Assembly (NCBI GenBank): GCA_037176725.1
Contig: JAZBRS010000020.1
Coordinates: 83,584,001-83,648,000 of the forward strand
Source of the DNA: Posidonia oceanica
Taxonomy: Eukaryota > Streptophyta > Magnoliopsida > Alismatales > Posidoniaceae
Reading direction: 5' to 3'
DNA length: 64,000 nt
Part shown: one piece after another, positions 45,657 to 56,754 of the stretch
How the letters are laid out: each line of letters begins with the position of its first letter
Numbering within the stretch: position 1 is the first letter of the stretch
Translations under genes and position numbers: made by a program
Notes under the pieces: model-generated
What the model was told of the DNA's origin: nothing
The model's database searches: none
The model's input: only the letters and a program-made list of their open reading frames with translations

Positions 45657-46046
45657 ATGGCCCAGCATACCGGTGAGCCCTCTTCCTCTTTGGCATCAGA
45701 GGAGATACCGACTTTGGTCTCTCCTTCCCTTGCTTTGACGTCCCCCGTCTCCTCACCTCTTCTGGTGCAGGAAACTTCTCAGCCCTTCTATCTGGAACAA
45801 GGGTCGACCCCAGTCGACCTGGAGCTCGTCACTGAGTCAACCACGGTGACCGCCACTCAAGCTCCAGGAGCGTCACCTTCTGTTCCATCCCAAGGCCTTC
45901 TCATCATGAGAATTCAGCCTTCTACGACTGCCTCTTGCATAGGGTCTCCTCCTATTGATCCCTCTGTTTCCGTGCCCCCTTTGGCGGACACCTTTTTACA
46001 TCCCGGCTCGTCAGTCGACGAGTCTCCTGCCTCGCAAGTGACCTTT
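45657..46046 (+). pseudogene. Truncated Ser/Pro/Thr-rich ORF of the element right of LTR-C
   Basis: Starts MAQHTGEPSSS and stays open for about 130 codons before running into LTR sequence at 46,049, where the frame loses meaning. The product is rich in Ser, Pro, Thr and Val with scattered acidic residues and no recognisable domain. Its place after a primer site and leader suggests the start of ORF1 or gag of a Tat-like element. I see no zinc knuckle or gag motif, so the identity is an inference from position. The abrupt junction means deletion or recombination with an LTR. Confidence 0.45.
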
Positions 46047-46048
46047 CT

Positions 46049-46337
46049 CGTGCCTAACACCTTCCCCACGCATAGCAGGAGTCCTTACCCTTTCTCTGGC
46101 CCGCAGTGATCATTTTGCCCTTGTCCTTGGCACAAGTCAATCATTTTGCATAGCATTGCATTCATTTGCATGTTTTCTTGCATTTCCCTCGATTTTCCTC
46201 GTCTCCCGATTGAATAGACTAGGTGGCGACTCCGTTTTGCTTTATCTTTTGTTTTCCTTCTTCGCGTCGCTTCCGTGAAGACCTTCTCTCTTTCCGAGCC
46301 CTCACCAGTCCGGATCTCCCGAGGACAAGCATTCACA
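46049..46337 (+). mobile_element. LTR 3'-end fragment (Tat/Ogre-like, CATTCACA type)
   Basis: Begins inside the conserved gtgcctaacaccttcccc block and is nearly identical to the last 290 bp of LTR-C, including aatagactaggtggcgactc at 46,213 and the CATTCACA end. The first nine tenths of the LTR are missing. It is followed by a weak primer-site relic, actggcagccccgc, at about 46,341. Confidence 0.8.
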
Positions 46338-46372
46338 ACAACTGGCAGCCCCGCAAGAATGGACACCTACGC

Positions 46373-47401
46373 TCGATGAACCTAAAATTGATCATCCCTC
46401 GGGATCTTACTAACTTCACCAGTGTAGGTATCCTTGATCCTAACCAGAGTCGGGCCTCAGCACAACCAGCACTGCTCCAGAGTCCCCCACTACCATCAGA
46501 GGAGTGCGTCTGTATTGAGGATTACTATTCAGACGAGGAGCAGTCTGATTCAGAGACAGAGCGGACCAACAGAGAGGTCCAGTCACATTCAGTAGCAACC
46601 CGGTCAGTTCATTTGGTCTTGCCTTCCACAGCCACTGTAGTTGGTTTAGCAGTCACCTTGTCATAGTAGACAGTTCCTGTTCCCTACACAGTTTCACCAC
46701 TATTTCCGCAAGCCGCAGTAGCAACTCCAGGGCCATCAGCACTCCCTCCAACATCACTCACCAATCTGTTCACAACTTCAGTCACATCACTACCACAATC
46801 AGCTTCACTAGCGGTACAGCCAGCCATTTCAGCCAGTACAGCAATTCGGCCCATTGCATTAGCAGTTCCACCGATAATCCAGGCGGATCCACCAATCACT
46901 CCCTCATCTTCCTTAATAAGTCAAGCCTTGTCGTGGGCCCACACGGCGTCATCAATAAGTCCACCAGCCTCATCAGCGGGCGTAGGCCTCCCACCGGTAG
47001 ATACAACTGCCCTACTATTGGCTCAGTGAGTCAGCATGATGTCGCAGCGTGTGATACAGTTAATAGCTAGAAGTGCCACTTCAGGCGAAGGAACAACCGA
47101 GCATGAGACTCAGGGGGCAGCCAGTGCCTACTACGTTGACCTTGCTTCGGATGAAGAAGAGGGAGCGATTGTAGAGGCTTAGATAGACAGCCTGTTCGGA
47201 GACCTGGAAGTGCTATTCCAGGAACAACTCGTGGTGCTGGCAGAAGATGCCGCAGAACAACACGCAAGAAGGAAAGGAAAGGCGGTGATCATGGAACACG
47301 AGCCTGTAAGTTCCAGCCAGCAGCAAGACCATCCATCCATCATGGTCTTGGAAGAGTTAGAAGTAGCACCCACTAGACCAGTTGAGTTAATCACTCCATA
47401 G
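46373..47401 (+). pseudogene. Degenerate gag/ORF1-like frame after the LTR fragment
   Basis: One frame of about 343 codons carries stops at 46,664 (two in a row), about 47,026 and about 47,180, and has no frameshift I can see. It begins with IIPRDL, has an acidic patch (EDYYSDEEQSDSETE), a long Ser/Pro/Thr/Ala-rich middle, a second acidic patch (DLASDEEEG), and a charged helical end (EDAAEQHARRKGKAV). No known domain is visible. Position just after an LTR end and primer-site relic suggests ORF1 or the N-terminal part of gag. The composition resembles the ORF at 45,657 but I see no clear alignment. It ends in TAG at 47,399. Confidence 0.5.
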
Positions 47402-47700
47402 TCGGGAGGCAGGTCTAGATGGTATATACAACCCAAGCCCCTCCTCAAGAAAGGTGGGGGTTGTAGATGTGGATTTGGGGTGTTGGATGAAGGCATCAGC
47501 GCTTCCACTACGTCAACATCTTGTTGTGATCGCCACTTGTCGATTCGCAGTGCTGGCTAACAAGGTGCCTGAAGGAGATGAAGATGTGGGGCCTTGGCTC
47601 ACTGAATCAGCGGCAGGATGCTGTCTAGCGGCGTCCTCATGCTACGTAGCATACTCCTTTCCTTCAAAACAAATGAGATAGATCTAGGTAAGTCCGAGTG
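47402..47700. other. Spacer between ORF remnant and LTR-E
   Basis: No gene recognised. It includes a tcaagaaaggtgggggttgtagatg box that looks like a worn polypurine tract and LTR start, but it is not long enough to assign. Confidence 0.35.
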
Positions 47701-48004
47701 TGTAGTAAACAATGTCAGAAAAATGATGAATAACATAAACAAATGAAGCTAATACTAACTGGGGGTGGTTCCCCGCATGCATATGCTATGGGCCTATCTA
47801 AGGAATGCAATAATGTAATAAAAATAGAGGTTGGAAGGAATGCTCCCTTCATCCATATGCTACGTGGCATGGATGAGGAAGTGGAGGCATAGACAGAGCT
47901 CCAGCTAGGCACGATCTCTAGGATCTAGGTTTTCTCACAGAATTTTGGCAGAGGTTTGTTAGAGTAGAGGGGCTATAGATCTCTCAGAATGTAGCACTCG
48001 AAGA

Positions 48005-48024
48005 TCTCTCTCTCTCTCTCTCAA
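48005..48024 (-). repeat. CT/GA simple repeat in the LTR-E leader
   Basis: A run of CT dinucleotides (GA on the sense strand), about 90 bp downstream of the TATA box, typical of plant transcript leaders. Confidence 0.7.
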
Positions 48025-48112
48025 AGCAATGGTCTCTCAGATTCTTCTCTTCTCTAACAGTCTATCCTTTAGGTTCTCAAAAGGCTCCCCTTGAGCATTA
48101 GCTCTAGGGGTC

Positions 48113-48120
48113 TATTTATA
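48113..48120 (-). promoter_or_regulatory. TATA box of LTR-E
   Basis: TATAAATA on the minus strand in the context ctttataaataga. Transcription would start near 48,085-48,090 and run left through a purine-rich leader. The ACGT-box repeats lie 115-370 bp upstream of it. Confidence 0.65.
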
Positions 48121-48236
48121 AAGTCTAGAGGTGCTAGATCTTGAGTGGATAAGCTCTAGATTTAAACTTAAATTAAAAATCAGATATTTTTAAAAGTCAA
48201 ATGAAGCTGCAACAAGCACAAATATCCTGTTTTTAC

Positions 48237-48500
48237 TGACGTGGAAATGACATGGAGGCTCACTTATCCGATAATAAAATAGTCCACGTCAGCTAGTCGC
48301 CGATGTCAGCGGTGCCTAGCTGCAAATATTCTTTTGTTAATGACGTGGAAACGACATGGACGATAAGACTAAAATATTCCACATAAGCTAGTCGCCGCTA
48401 TGAGTGGCGCCGAGCAGACGTGGTAACGACATGGAATATCAGATAAAAGATAATGAAATACTCCACGTAAGTTAGTCGCCTCTATTGGCGGCGCCGAGCT
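48237..48500 (-). repeat. Three-fold promoter repeat with ACGT boxes and GTCGCC hairpins
   Basis: Three units of about 75-100 bp, each with tgacgtgg or a relic (48,237, 48,341, about 48,417), gacatgga, a gataa word, ccacgtcag/ccacataag/ccacgtaag (48,284, about 48,379, about 48,463) and a gtcgcc...ggcgcc hairpin (48,296, 48,391, 48,475). TGACGTGG/CCACGTCA are known binding sites of plant bZIP factors, so this may be an enhancer; that is inferred from sequence. Confidence 0.7.
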
Positions 48501-48793
48501 ACTGAAATATTCCAGAATTATTTTAAATGTGGTTTTGAATTAAAAATGAACATAACACATTAAAAACGTGGTAATTAATTCAAAACCGAGATAAAATCCA
48601 ATATTCTAGGATTTTCTAGAACCTTCCTTAATTAGTTGCTATTTTTATATGATATACCATATATTTAAGTGCTAAAAAATCATAGAAATATTAATAATTA
48701 TGGGAAAAATATTATAATACTTTATAAAAATCCTATATATGATACTAAAGCTTAGGATGACGAAATATGTTGAGAGATAATGGCATGATGCTC

Positions 48794-48875
48794 GTCGCCT
48801 ATTTACAAGGCGACGACACTTAACTTGTCGCCAGCTATACTGGCGATGAGCAGTGTTGCCGCATAATGAGGCAAC
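48794..48875 (-). repeat. Three GTCGCC-9-GGCGAC stem-loops
   Basis: Each is 21 bp with six-base arms and a nine-base loop: 48,794-48,814 (GTCGCC/GGCGAC), 48,827-48,847 (GTCGCC/GGCGAT) and 48,855-48,875 (GTTGCC/GGCAAC). The last keeps perfect pairing through a double change, and the loops are unrelated in sequence. Confidence 0.85.
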
Positions 48876-48999
48876 GAGTAGGTCTTTTTGCATTTTCCCT
48901 TCTGTCTTTTATATTAATCCACAAGGATTCATTAAAAGTCCGAAAAAATTTCAAAAATTCCACAAAAATCGTAAAAACATTTCATTTAACATTAAGATA

Positions 49000-49192
49000 C
49001 TCAAATCTACCACTGATTTGAGCACAACGAGAGTTTTAACTCTGCCATAACTAATAAACTCGCATTAAATAATGTTAAAGGGACTCAAACCTGCCACTAG
49101 CTTGAGCAGAATGAGGGTGTTAACTTTGCCACAGCTAACAAACTCACTCCAAGGAATATGTTTAAGGTACTCAAACTTACCACTAGTTTGAG
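49000..49192 (-). repeat. Three CTCAAA-11-TTTGAG stem-loops in an 85-bp repeat
   Basis: Hairpins at 49,000-49,022, 49,084-49,106 and 49,170-49,192, with accompanying words ttaact(c/t)tgcca and ctaa(c/t). Here the loop (taccact or tgccact core) is conserved as well as the arms. Confidence 0.85.
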
Positions 49193-49370
49193 TGTGTCAA
49201 CTCTGCCACAACTAACGATCTTGAACCAAGTAATATCAAGTAATGTTTTTAAAGTAAATCATGAAAAATCTGGAAAATATGTTATAAGTCCTTAGTTATG
49301 TGATTCAAGGCGCCTCAAAGGTTTCCTATCCTTAATTGACTCTCGGAAATGAGAAAATGGGATATTTATA

Positions 49371-49383
49371 GATGCCCCTCCTT
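49371..49383 (-). promoter_or_regulatory. Polypurine tract before LTR-E (minus strand)
   Basis: On the minus strand AAGGAGGGGCATC, identical to that before LTR-B, directly precedes the LTR start. It fixes the orientation of the element to which the protease and integrase fragments belong. Confidence 0.8.
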
Positions 49384-50197
49384 GGAGTTGATCTTGGAAC
49401 AAGATTTGCTCCAAGGTAAGAATGATGTTCCATTGAGCATTTCCTTAAAAAGGGAGCTCGTTCTCAAACAGTCCGCCACTAGGGATAAAAAAGAAATTAA
49501 AAAGAAAGGGGTGAATAGATTCGGTTTCGGAAGATTGTCACACAACCGAATTGTTCGATTAAATGCCATCATATTGAAGACTCAGACATGGAGGGGTCAA
49601 GCCGGTTTCGGAGCTATGTGTCACAGCCGGTGTCGAGACCATGTCAACCTTGTGGAGATCACTTCAACGGGGCAGAAACTAAGGAGAAGATCGTGGGGAA
49701 TTACCCTATCGCCGATCAAAAGGAAGAAATATGGCTTCAAGTTTGAGAGCTTACTAGATTGGAATAGTAAAAGATAGGTAGGAGTTGGACTAGTTTTGGG
49801 AGGATCACATATTCTAAGGGTTTCTAACATTCTTGAAGAACATTGCTCCATCTGTGCTTCACTTCCAATGACATGAGAAATAATGCATGGATGCATGATT
49901 CAAGCAAACAATGCTAATACAAGGTCAACACACAGTGCAATGAATGATCCATATGATAGGTTAGGTCAGCGGGGTACGGTTGGTCTCAAACCATATAGAC
50001 ATGTGCAAAATGAATGAATGCAATTCGTTGTAGTCAAGTGTTTTCCGTCTTCGAGTGTGACCAATACTCTTGAGAAAGGACCGTCATCCCACAACTTGGT
50101 TTGGCAAGTAAAGGGGTTCTATGATTAAAGAACCGGGTGAGGGAGTGAACCCTTCCTTTGCCAAACTGGCGTTTGCCTTCTAGTCGAAGTGAATGTG
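49384..50197 (-). other. 3' UTR of the minus-strand element, first part
   Basis: No convincing gene; the longest frame (49,349-49,777, plus strand) starts inside LTR-E, crosses the polypurine tract and has no recognisable domain. The stretch continues across insertions F and G at 52,391-52,516 and 55,660. Confidence 0.45.
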
Positions 50198-52385
50198 TGT
50201 AATGACCCATGTCGCCACTCACAAGATTCGTTAGCCCAAACAAATTTAAACATAATCAAAAGTTACATTTATAAGCATTTACAGGCTAATACAATAACTA
50301 ATATCTGTCAAGAACCTGCAATGGACAGCTACATGACTCCGACTATTTGCACTACAAATGCAAACCACTACTCGGCTGCACCTGCAACTAAAACCACAAA
50401 GAAAACACGTGAGTGACCATAAATGTCACCCAGCACACACCCCACGGAAAACCATGCCAAAACCAGAATAAAACCTCAATGCGGAAATAAACCGGACTCC
50501 AAAACCATTATATCATTTAATTCAATTCAAATCATTTTCCTCCAAGCCATAAAACCATTCCATTAAAAATACTATATATTTTCAAAGCCCATTTATCAAA
50601 TCAAGACCCATTGGCCCAAAACTCAGCAAACTGCCACAACGCCACAAAGGCATAAAACTCAAGGCCCACTCTGGCCAGAAACCTTAAAACTAAAGCAAAA
50701 CACAATGAGTTGTGCTGCTCGGCGCCAAGCAACAAACTCTGGCCCACAAACAATCACCGAAGCGTACTGCACTGCCATGAACACCTGCCCTGTGGAGGAG
50801 CGTGCCCATCTCGGCATCTTCCCACCTGAAGGAGTCTCAAAAATGATCCCCACCTGGGAAAGCTACTCACCCCACCTAGGCGAGCTGTCCACTCTCGTGA
50901 CAAGACCACAGGGCACGCACTATCAGTGCCCAAACTCAGTGCTCAAACCCCTCAGGACTCCTCAGAACCCAAATGCGAGTCTTGGTACCCGTAGTAACCA
51001 AGATATCACAACAGCTACGCAAGAGTATCATACCTCCCGAGTCCGCTACCACGATACACTAGGTACATACGACACCTAGACCCACAGACCTCAACCTAGG
51101 TGATGTATCCGACATGCCAGGAATGTAGCCACGTAGGTTAGCCACGATCCCGGGTCTAGACAACACAACCCCAAAGTATCTTGGCCCACCGGCCTCAACC
51201 CTGGTGACGTGTCCGACACACCAGGAACGTAGTCACGTTCCTGGGTCCAGGATACACTCACCTTGGAGTCTTGGCCCCGCAAATCACGATAAAACCTCTT
51301 TGAAAACTTATCCACATTTTCCTCAAAAATCATTTTGAAAATGTTTCCATGCTACCAAGTAATCCACAAAGCCAAGGCATAAAGCATATTAATTAAAACT
51401 AACTGAAACCACTTGGAAAACAACCCTGGAATAGACTCAGGGCCTGGTTCGGCAGGCCAAAAATGACCGATTGACCGGACCAGGGACCTGTGCCCAGTTA
51501 CAGGTGCTGATTCAGTAGACCGAAAAACTTCAACCGACCGGATCAAGGACTAAGGAGCCGCACCTGAGTGCCAGAACGGCAGATCGAAAATATTTGATCG
51601 ACCGAAAGGAGTTCGTCGGCGATGCCACTACCTCAAGTCAGCCCAACATTCACCGGACAGGAGCGATCCTCCCAGTGTAGAGCTCCGTGCACGCACAGGC
51701 AGGGAAAGAAGGGGAGGAGGAGAAGGGATGAAGGAGGTGGAGGAGAAAGGGAGAAGGGGTCAAGGAAGGTGGAAGGGGGGAAGGAGAGTGAGGAAGAAGG
51801 AAAGAGAAGGAAGGGGTTGAGCTCGAGGATGTACGCCCACCAACCTGCGGAGCAGAGGAGCGTACGAGAGAGAGAGAGAGAGAGAGATGAGAGGGATGAG
51901 AGTGGTGTGGAGGGAGGGAAATGAGAGACGAGGGAGAGATATGAGAGATGAGTGTGGGAGGTACGTTGCTGGTCATGCTGATATATAGCGGCTTGAGGGG
52001 AAAAGTGCTCACAGGTGCATCCACCACTCCCCGCAAATAATGGATCTAGCTCCCTCACCAACCAGCATGCTCACGGGCTCTTCAAAGCAAGCAGCCACCA
52101 GCGCAATCAAGCTGCAGCGCACTACTCCAACAGTGCAAGGCAGGGCCTATGCGAGGAGTCTTGCACAGGCATCGGGCAAATTGCACCACACCAGGGAAGG
52201 ACCAGAATGCAAATAAAATAAAGATAGGGACAGAAGAGAAATAAACAGAGCTAGGGACCAAACCAAAAGCCGGTCCCACCCACAAACCACAAAGAAAGCC
52301 ACACAAGCCAGTAACACCCGTCTGCAATTAAAAGAATTCATTGAATCTATATAATTACAAGGGAAATGAATTCTCGGGTGTTACA
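50198..52385 (-). mobile_element. Solo LTR-F, TGTAAC family (2,188 bp)
   Basis: Plus-strand ends are TGTAATGACCC and GGGTGTTACA; the reverse reads TGTAACACCC...GGGTCATTACA. It is an inverted, shorter relative of LTR-G. Flanks ATGTG (50,193-50,197) and AAGTG (52,386-52,390) match at four of five bases. The strand is tentative: a TATATATC box on the minus strand at about 51,978-51,985 followed by a pyrimidine-rich leader (51,950-51,700) suggests transcription to the left. It carries relics of the acc-gatcgacc repeats seen in LTR-G (51,460-51,605). Confidence 0.75.
51978..51985 (-). promoter_or_regulatory. TATA-like box of LTR-F
   Basis: Minus-strand TATATATC in gctatatatcagc, followed by a CT-rich stretch with a GA/CT run at 51,867-51,888. 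The word is nearly palindromic, so orientation depends on the leader. Confidence 0.5.
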
Positions 52386-52521
52386 AAGTGCCTTGGTACA
52401 CCATATGAGCTCCCAAGGCGTGAGCTCATTCCTTAATAGGGCCCAGAATTTGCCTGGGTTATCTAACATATTGTAGGATTTATATATGCACACGTAATAA
52501 CATATGTTAGTAATCACAGGT

Positions 52522-55500
52522 TGTAACACCTGGGAATTCATTTCCTTGTAATTATGCTTGTTTAATGAATTCCTTGGCTTTGGTCGGGTGTAAGTGGCCT
52601 TACGGGCCCCACTTTGAGTTGTTGTGGGTCCCATCTGTGGTTTGTGTGGGTCTCCACCTGTATTGTTGTGGTGGACTCCCACTTGTGGTGGTTGGTGGGA
52701 CAGGTTGTGGCCTGGTCCCTGTGTTTCTCTCCCTCTTTCTCTCCCTTCTTCTCTCTCTCTTTCTTCCTTTCTCTCTCTCTCCCCCTCTCTCTCTCTTTCC
52801 TGCCCACCCTCTCCCCCTCACGTGCTCTCTCTCTCTTTTCCCCCTCCCCTCCTGCACGCGCGTCCCCCTCCTCCCCACGCGTGGCTCTCCTTCTCCCTCC
52901 CGGCTCGTGTGCCCTCCCTCCTCCTTCCCGTGCCCTAGCCTTAGCCGGCGGGCAGTCCTTCCTCCCCCTCTCCTCCCCTCCCCAGCCGATCCTTCCTCCT
53001 TCTTCCTCTCCCTCCCCTCCTTCTTCCTCTTCCGTCCCCTTCCTCCTCCTCTCCTCTTCCTCCGCTGGTGGTTGTGGTGGTGGCTGTTGGCGGCCGTGGT
53101 GGTGGCCGGTGCGTGGTGGTGCGGCGAGCGAGCTCCGGACGTCATCCCGGTGGAGCGGCGTGCTCGGGTTGCGTGTGGACCGCTAGTGGACGGAGGTGTC
53201 CCTCTGTCCCAAGGTACACGCCTCGCCTAGGAGCCTTTAATATTGTAGATTTTGCTTTGCATGCTTCCCTTGCCATGATGTGTATGTTATATTTAAGTTT
53301 GGCAATTTTTAGGGATTTATATGCATTTAGGCGAATTTAATTGGCTTCAGTAGGTTTTGAGTTGATATGTGGTTTTCCACCGTTTGATGAGGGTGAATGC
53401 TCTCAAATGGCTTGATTATAGTTTTATTGTGTGCCATGCCATGTTTATATGCTATGGTAGAGGTTTGGTAGTTTTTAGAGATTTATTGTGGTTTTGGCCG
53501 ATTTATGGCCTGTACGACTTAAATGTTAGTTTTATGGTTTCTGGGTGAATTCCGATGTTTTGGGCCTCGGATTGAGGCGATTGAGATATATTTGTGTTGC
53601 TCGAGCTGAGACGCTCGTTTGCATGTGTTGCGCGCCCGGTTTGGCACGGATTTGATATGGTTTTGTGGTTTTTATGGAAAATGACTTAAATATTGGATTT
53701 CCGGTGTTTTCTCGTGTTGCGTGCCCCGGAATGCCATACCGAGGGTATGGTTGCATTCCTTGTTTTATTCCGGAGATTCCGATATATGGCACGCTAGTTT
53801 TCGAGTTGGTTTCGGGAGTTTGAGGTTTTAAGTCGGATTTTAAAGTTTGGTGCCCTGTCCTGGTTCGGCACGACCTTTTTGGTCGGTCTGCCGATTTCTG
53901 GGGAAATCGGTACACCGGTATGATATCGGTGTGCCATTTTGCTGTTAGATTAAGGTCAGGAGCTGAATTCGGTCGACTGATATTGATCGGTCTGCCGTTT
54001 TCAGGGTTCGATCGGTCGGCCGGTGGATTTGGTTCCACCAAATCAGGGATTTTCGGTACGACTGATGTGATATCGGTCTGCCGATCACTGTACGGACCGG
54101 TCGACTTGTGGAATTGGTTCCACCGAAACAAGGATTTTCGGTATACCAGTGGGAGTACCGGTCTACCGTTTTTGGTCTGGGATGCTCTCTCGGGTTTGTT
54201 TTCCAATGGGGTTTCCTCGGTTGGCTTTTGGACTTATTGTGCTTTAGCCCACGATATTTGATAAATGTTTTCAAAGAGATTTTTGAAGAAAAATGTGAAT
54301 GGTTTGTAAATGATTTTGCCGAGATTTTCCGTGGCCGAAAACCTGGGAGTTGTGTTGGCTGGACCCGGGGATGCGACGAAGTTCCTGGTGTGTCGCACAC
54401 TTCGCCTGGGTTGAGATTTAGGGGTCGGGGTGCCGACCGTACCTAGCGGTATCGTGGCAGTGGACTCGGGAGGTATGATACTCCTGCGTAGTTGGGTGTG
54501 ATATCCTAGTTGTTACGGGCACTGGGACTCGCCTTGTTTTGGGTGCCGGCTGAGCCTAAGGGTTGGAGCCTCTAGTGGTTTAGGGCACTGGTGCTGGCTG
54601 AGCCTAGGGGTTGGAGCCTCTAGTGGTTCAGAGCACTGAGCTGAGGTCGTCGTATATTAGGCGTACCCTGTGGTTTGTCCTAAGTGGAAACAGCTCGCCC
54701 TGTTGGGGTGAGTAGCTTCCCTGGTGAGGGATTGCTTTGAGGCGTCTCTAGTGACGAGATGCCAGGACAGACACTCTCCTCCACAGGACGGGTGTCCGTG
54801 GCAATGCAGTGAGCTGCAGGGGTGAGTCCCTGGCTACTGCTTGAGGCCAGATCAATTGCTTGGCGCTGGGCAATACGATCAGTTGTGGTTTCGTGCCCGT
54901 GGGGCTGTGTTTTGTTGTTGCTGGCCGTATTAGGCCTTGTGCTTCGCCTGAGTTTCGGGCTTTGTGAGTTTTGTTGTGGTTTAGGCCATATTGGGCCAGT
55001 TGCTCTCCGCCTGTGTATGGCGTGAGTTGTGATTTGTGTTTTGGGACCGCATTAGGCCAGTTGTTTTCCCGCCTAGTTGTGGCGCGTGGTTTCGGTTTGA
55101 GCTTTGGGCCGGTGGGCCATTATATTGTTTGAGATTTCGCTTTACAAGGTATTTCCGCCTTGTCTTGGCCAGTGAGCCGAGTGTTTTCCCAGCCAGAGAG
55201 GTTGGAGGGTTTTGTGTGGTTTTGAGGTTTTGGACCGGTGGGCCGTGGCTTCGTGGTTTATTATTTCTTAAAACGCCTATCTTCCCTGGTTTTAGCTTGT
55301 GGGCCTTGGGAAGGGTGTTTTATTATTTATATTGATTGTTGTGGACCTAGATTTTTGGGGTTTTGCCGGTCGTGCCGTATTTTGAGGTTTTCCATCGATT
55401 TCTCGCGTATTTTTGCGAGGTGTGTGCTGGGTGACGATTTCTAGGTCACTCATGTGTGCTTGTTTGGTTTTCAGGTGCAAATGATTAGCTGGTTTTGAGT

Positions 55501-55654
55501 TAGTGCATATAGAGGGAGTCACATAGCTGTCCACTGCAGGTTCCTGGCATTGATATTGTTGTTAGCCCAGTGGTTTGTTGTAAAATATTGTATTTAATTA
55601 AATTTAAAATTTGTTGGGCTGTAGGTTTTGTTGGTAGCGACTTGGGTCGTTACA
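52522..55654 (+). mobile_element. Solo LTR-G, TGTAAC family (3,133 bp), target duplication CAGGT
   Basis: Starts TGTAACACCTGGG and ends TTGGGTCGTTACA, with CAGGT at 52,517-52,521 and 55,655-55,659. It matches LTR-F in reverse orientation at both ends (for example the gaattc boxes and the tgtgctgggtgac box at 55,420). Long CT-rich DNA at 52,725-53,050 accounts for the Ser/Pro/Leu-rich open frames. Bases 53,860-54,170 hold a degenerate repeat of cggtctgccg and gaccggtcgac words. Confidence 0.88.
53860..54170 (+). repeat. Degenerate inverted words gaccggtcgac / cggtctgccg in LTR-G
   Basis: Repeated elements ggtctgccg, atcggt(c/a), ggattttcggta and ggttccacc(a/g)aa(t/a)ca occur two to six times each; the ttccacc box is at about 54,031 and 54,117. 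Several words are near palindromes (gatcgg/ccgatc), so the region can form multiple stems. Confidence 0.6.
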
Positions 55655-55659
55655 CAGGT

Positions 55660-56749
55660 GGACCTTTCCCAATCCTCTAAAAGATTGGCTAAGTTATTTT
55701 AAAAGAATGGATGGTGCCATATCTAGAAATAAGGTGGAGGGAATTAGTCTTTGGCCTCAGCTGAAGAGATGGAAAATCGGAGCCCAGTGGACGCTGATTG
55801 TGAGTCATCCGTAGATTCTCTAAAGATCATTGCAGAAGTAGTGTCTTTGTTGAGAAAACGCACCCAAGCCGTGAGACACGCTTGAGTAGGACGTTAACTC
55901 CAAATCCAAGTGAGTCGATTGTTGCATCACCGGTCATACTAATTCTAGTTTCCCTACTTACTAAGTTCTCACTTGTATGTAGGGTGGATGACACCTCTTT
56001 TGTTTTCTTTTTATAGATTTCCTATTTATTTCTTTTGGATTTTTGGATTTTCTGATTTTTGGATTTTCTGATTTTTTTTGTATTTTTGGATTTTCTGATT
56101 TTTTTGGATTTTCTAATGGGAAAGGACGAGTACCTACTTTAAGCCTTAACCTAGGGTTTGCCTCAGCCATTTGAGTGTTCCTTACAATCGTGGGTGTGTC
56201 CCTTGTGTCATGCCTGCACCTTTTAGAGACTTTGGTCCACTCACTAATTCTTAATGGTTTGTTATTCCCTTAGCATTTTTGGTCCTTGACTACCTAGGGT
56301 TGCTTGCTCTTTGCCTGTGAGTGGGATAGGATGGGGGAGGCTTGAAGTACAGCAAGCTCTCGACGTTGGCTTGAGTTTAAGTTCCGCTCACCAGTTTTGA
56401 TCCTAATGCGCCTTCAATATTCCCAGGGTTTCTTTTCCTTTTCTTTTGGCTTTTCTTTTCTTTCTTTTCTTTCCTTTGCTTTTTTTTTCTTTTGGGATTC
56501 CCCTCTCTTGTTATTTTTCTGTAAGTGCCCGCCCATCACTGCCTTTCGAACATATGCTATGACGGTATACTTACTCGGCTGTTTTCTCACACCATTTTGA
56601 GTAGCCGCCCTTCACTGCCTTTCGGACTTATGCTATGACAGCATACTCCCTTTTTTGTGCACTCCCCTCTTTTGGGCGCTTTCTAGGTTAATTAGTTCTA
56701 GTGTGCTCATCCATCACTACCTTCTCGGATTTATGCTAGGGTGCCACAC
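55660..56749 (-). other. 3' UTR of the minus-strand element, second part
   Basis: No gene recognised. It has an AT-rich array of about five ttttggattttctgatt units (56,024-56,125), a T/C-rich stretch (56,430-56,515) and three diverged copies of a roughly 85-bp unit (gcccatcactgcctttcg...ttatgctatgac) at about 56,527, 56,603 and 56,707. It lies downstream of the integrase end on the minus strand. The left target duplication of LTR-H (TATAC) is at 56,750-56,754. Confidence 0.55.
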
Positions 56750-56754
56750 TATAC

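Larger units (their letters stand above)
47701..49370 (-). mobile_element. LTR-E, 3' LTR of a minus-strand Tat-like element (1,670 bp)
   Basis: In minus sense it starts TATAAATATCCCATTTTC (again TA for TG), just after a perfect polypurine tract, and ends TTTACTACA at 47,701. It lacks the conserved gtgcctaac block and the GTTGGACGC cassettes, so it is a different subfamily. From its 5' end it has three CTCAAA hairpins, three GTCGCC hairpins, a three-fold repeat with ACGT boxes, then a TATA box and a GA-repeat leader. It is the natural 3' LTR for the integrase and protease remnants at 59-60.8 kb. Confidence 0.7.

Noticed and set aside
46338..47401. Intact gag gene
   Set aside because: Four in-frame stops, no zinc knuckle and no recognisable gag core; kept only as a degenerate frame.
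49349..49777. 142-codon plus-strand frame rich in Lys/Arg
   Set aside because: It starts inside LTR-E, crosses the polypurine tract, and has no domain; the true sense of this element is the minus strand.
51622..52061. Frames rich in Arg/Glu/Gly (plus) and Ser/Leu/Pro (minus)
   Set aside because: A GA/CT-rich region of LTR-F; composition alone explains them.
52565..53230. Ser/Pro/Leu-rich frames of up to 221 codons on both strands
   Set aside because: They are produced by the CT-rich leader of LTR-G; no domain, and overlapping frames are open on both strands.
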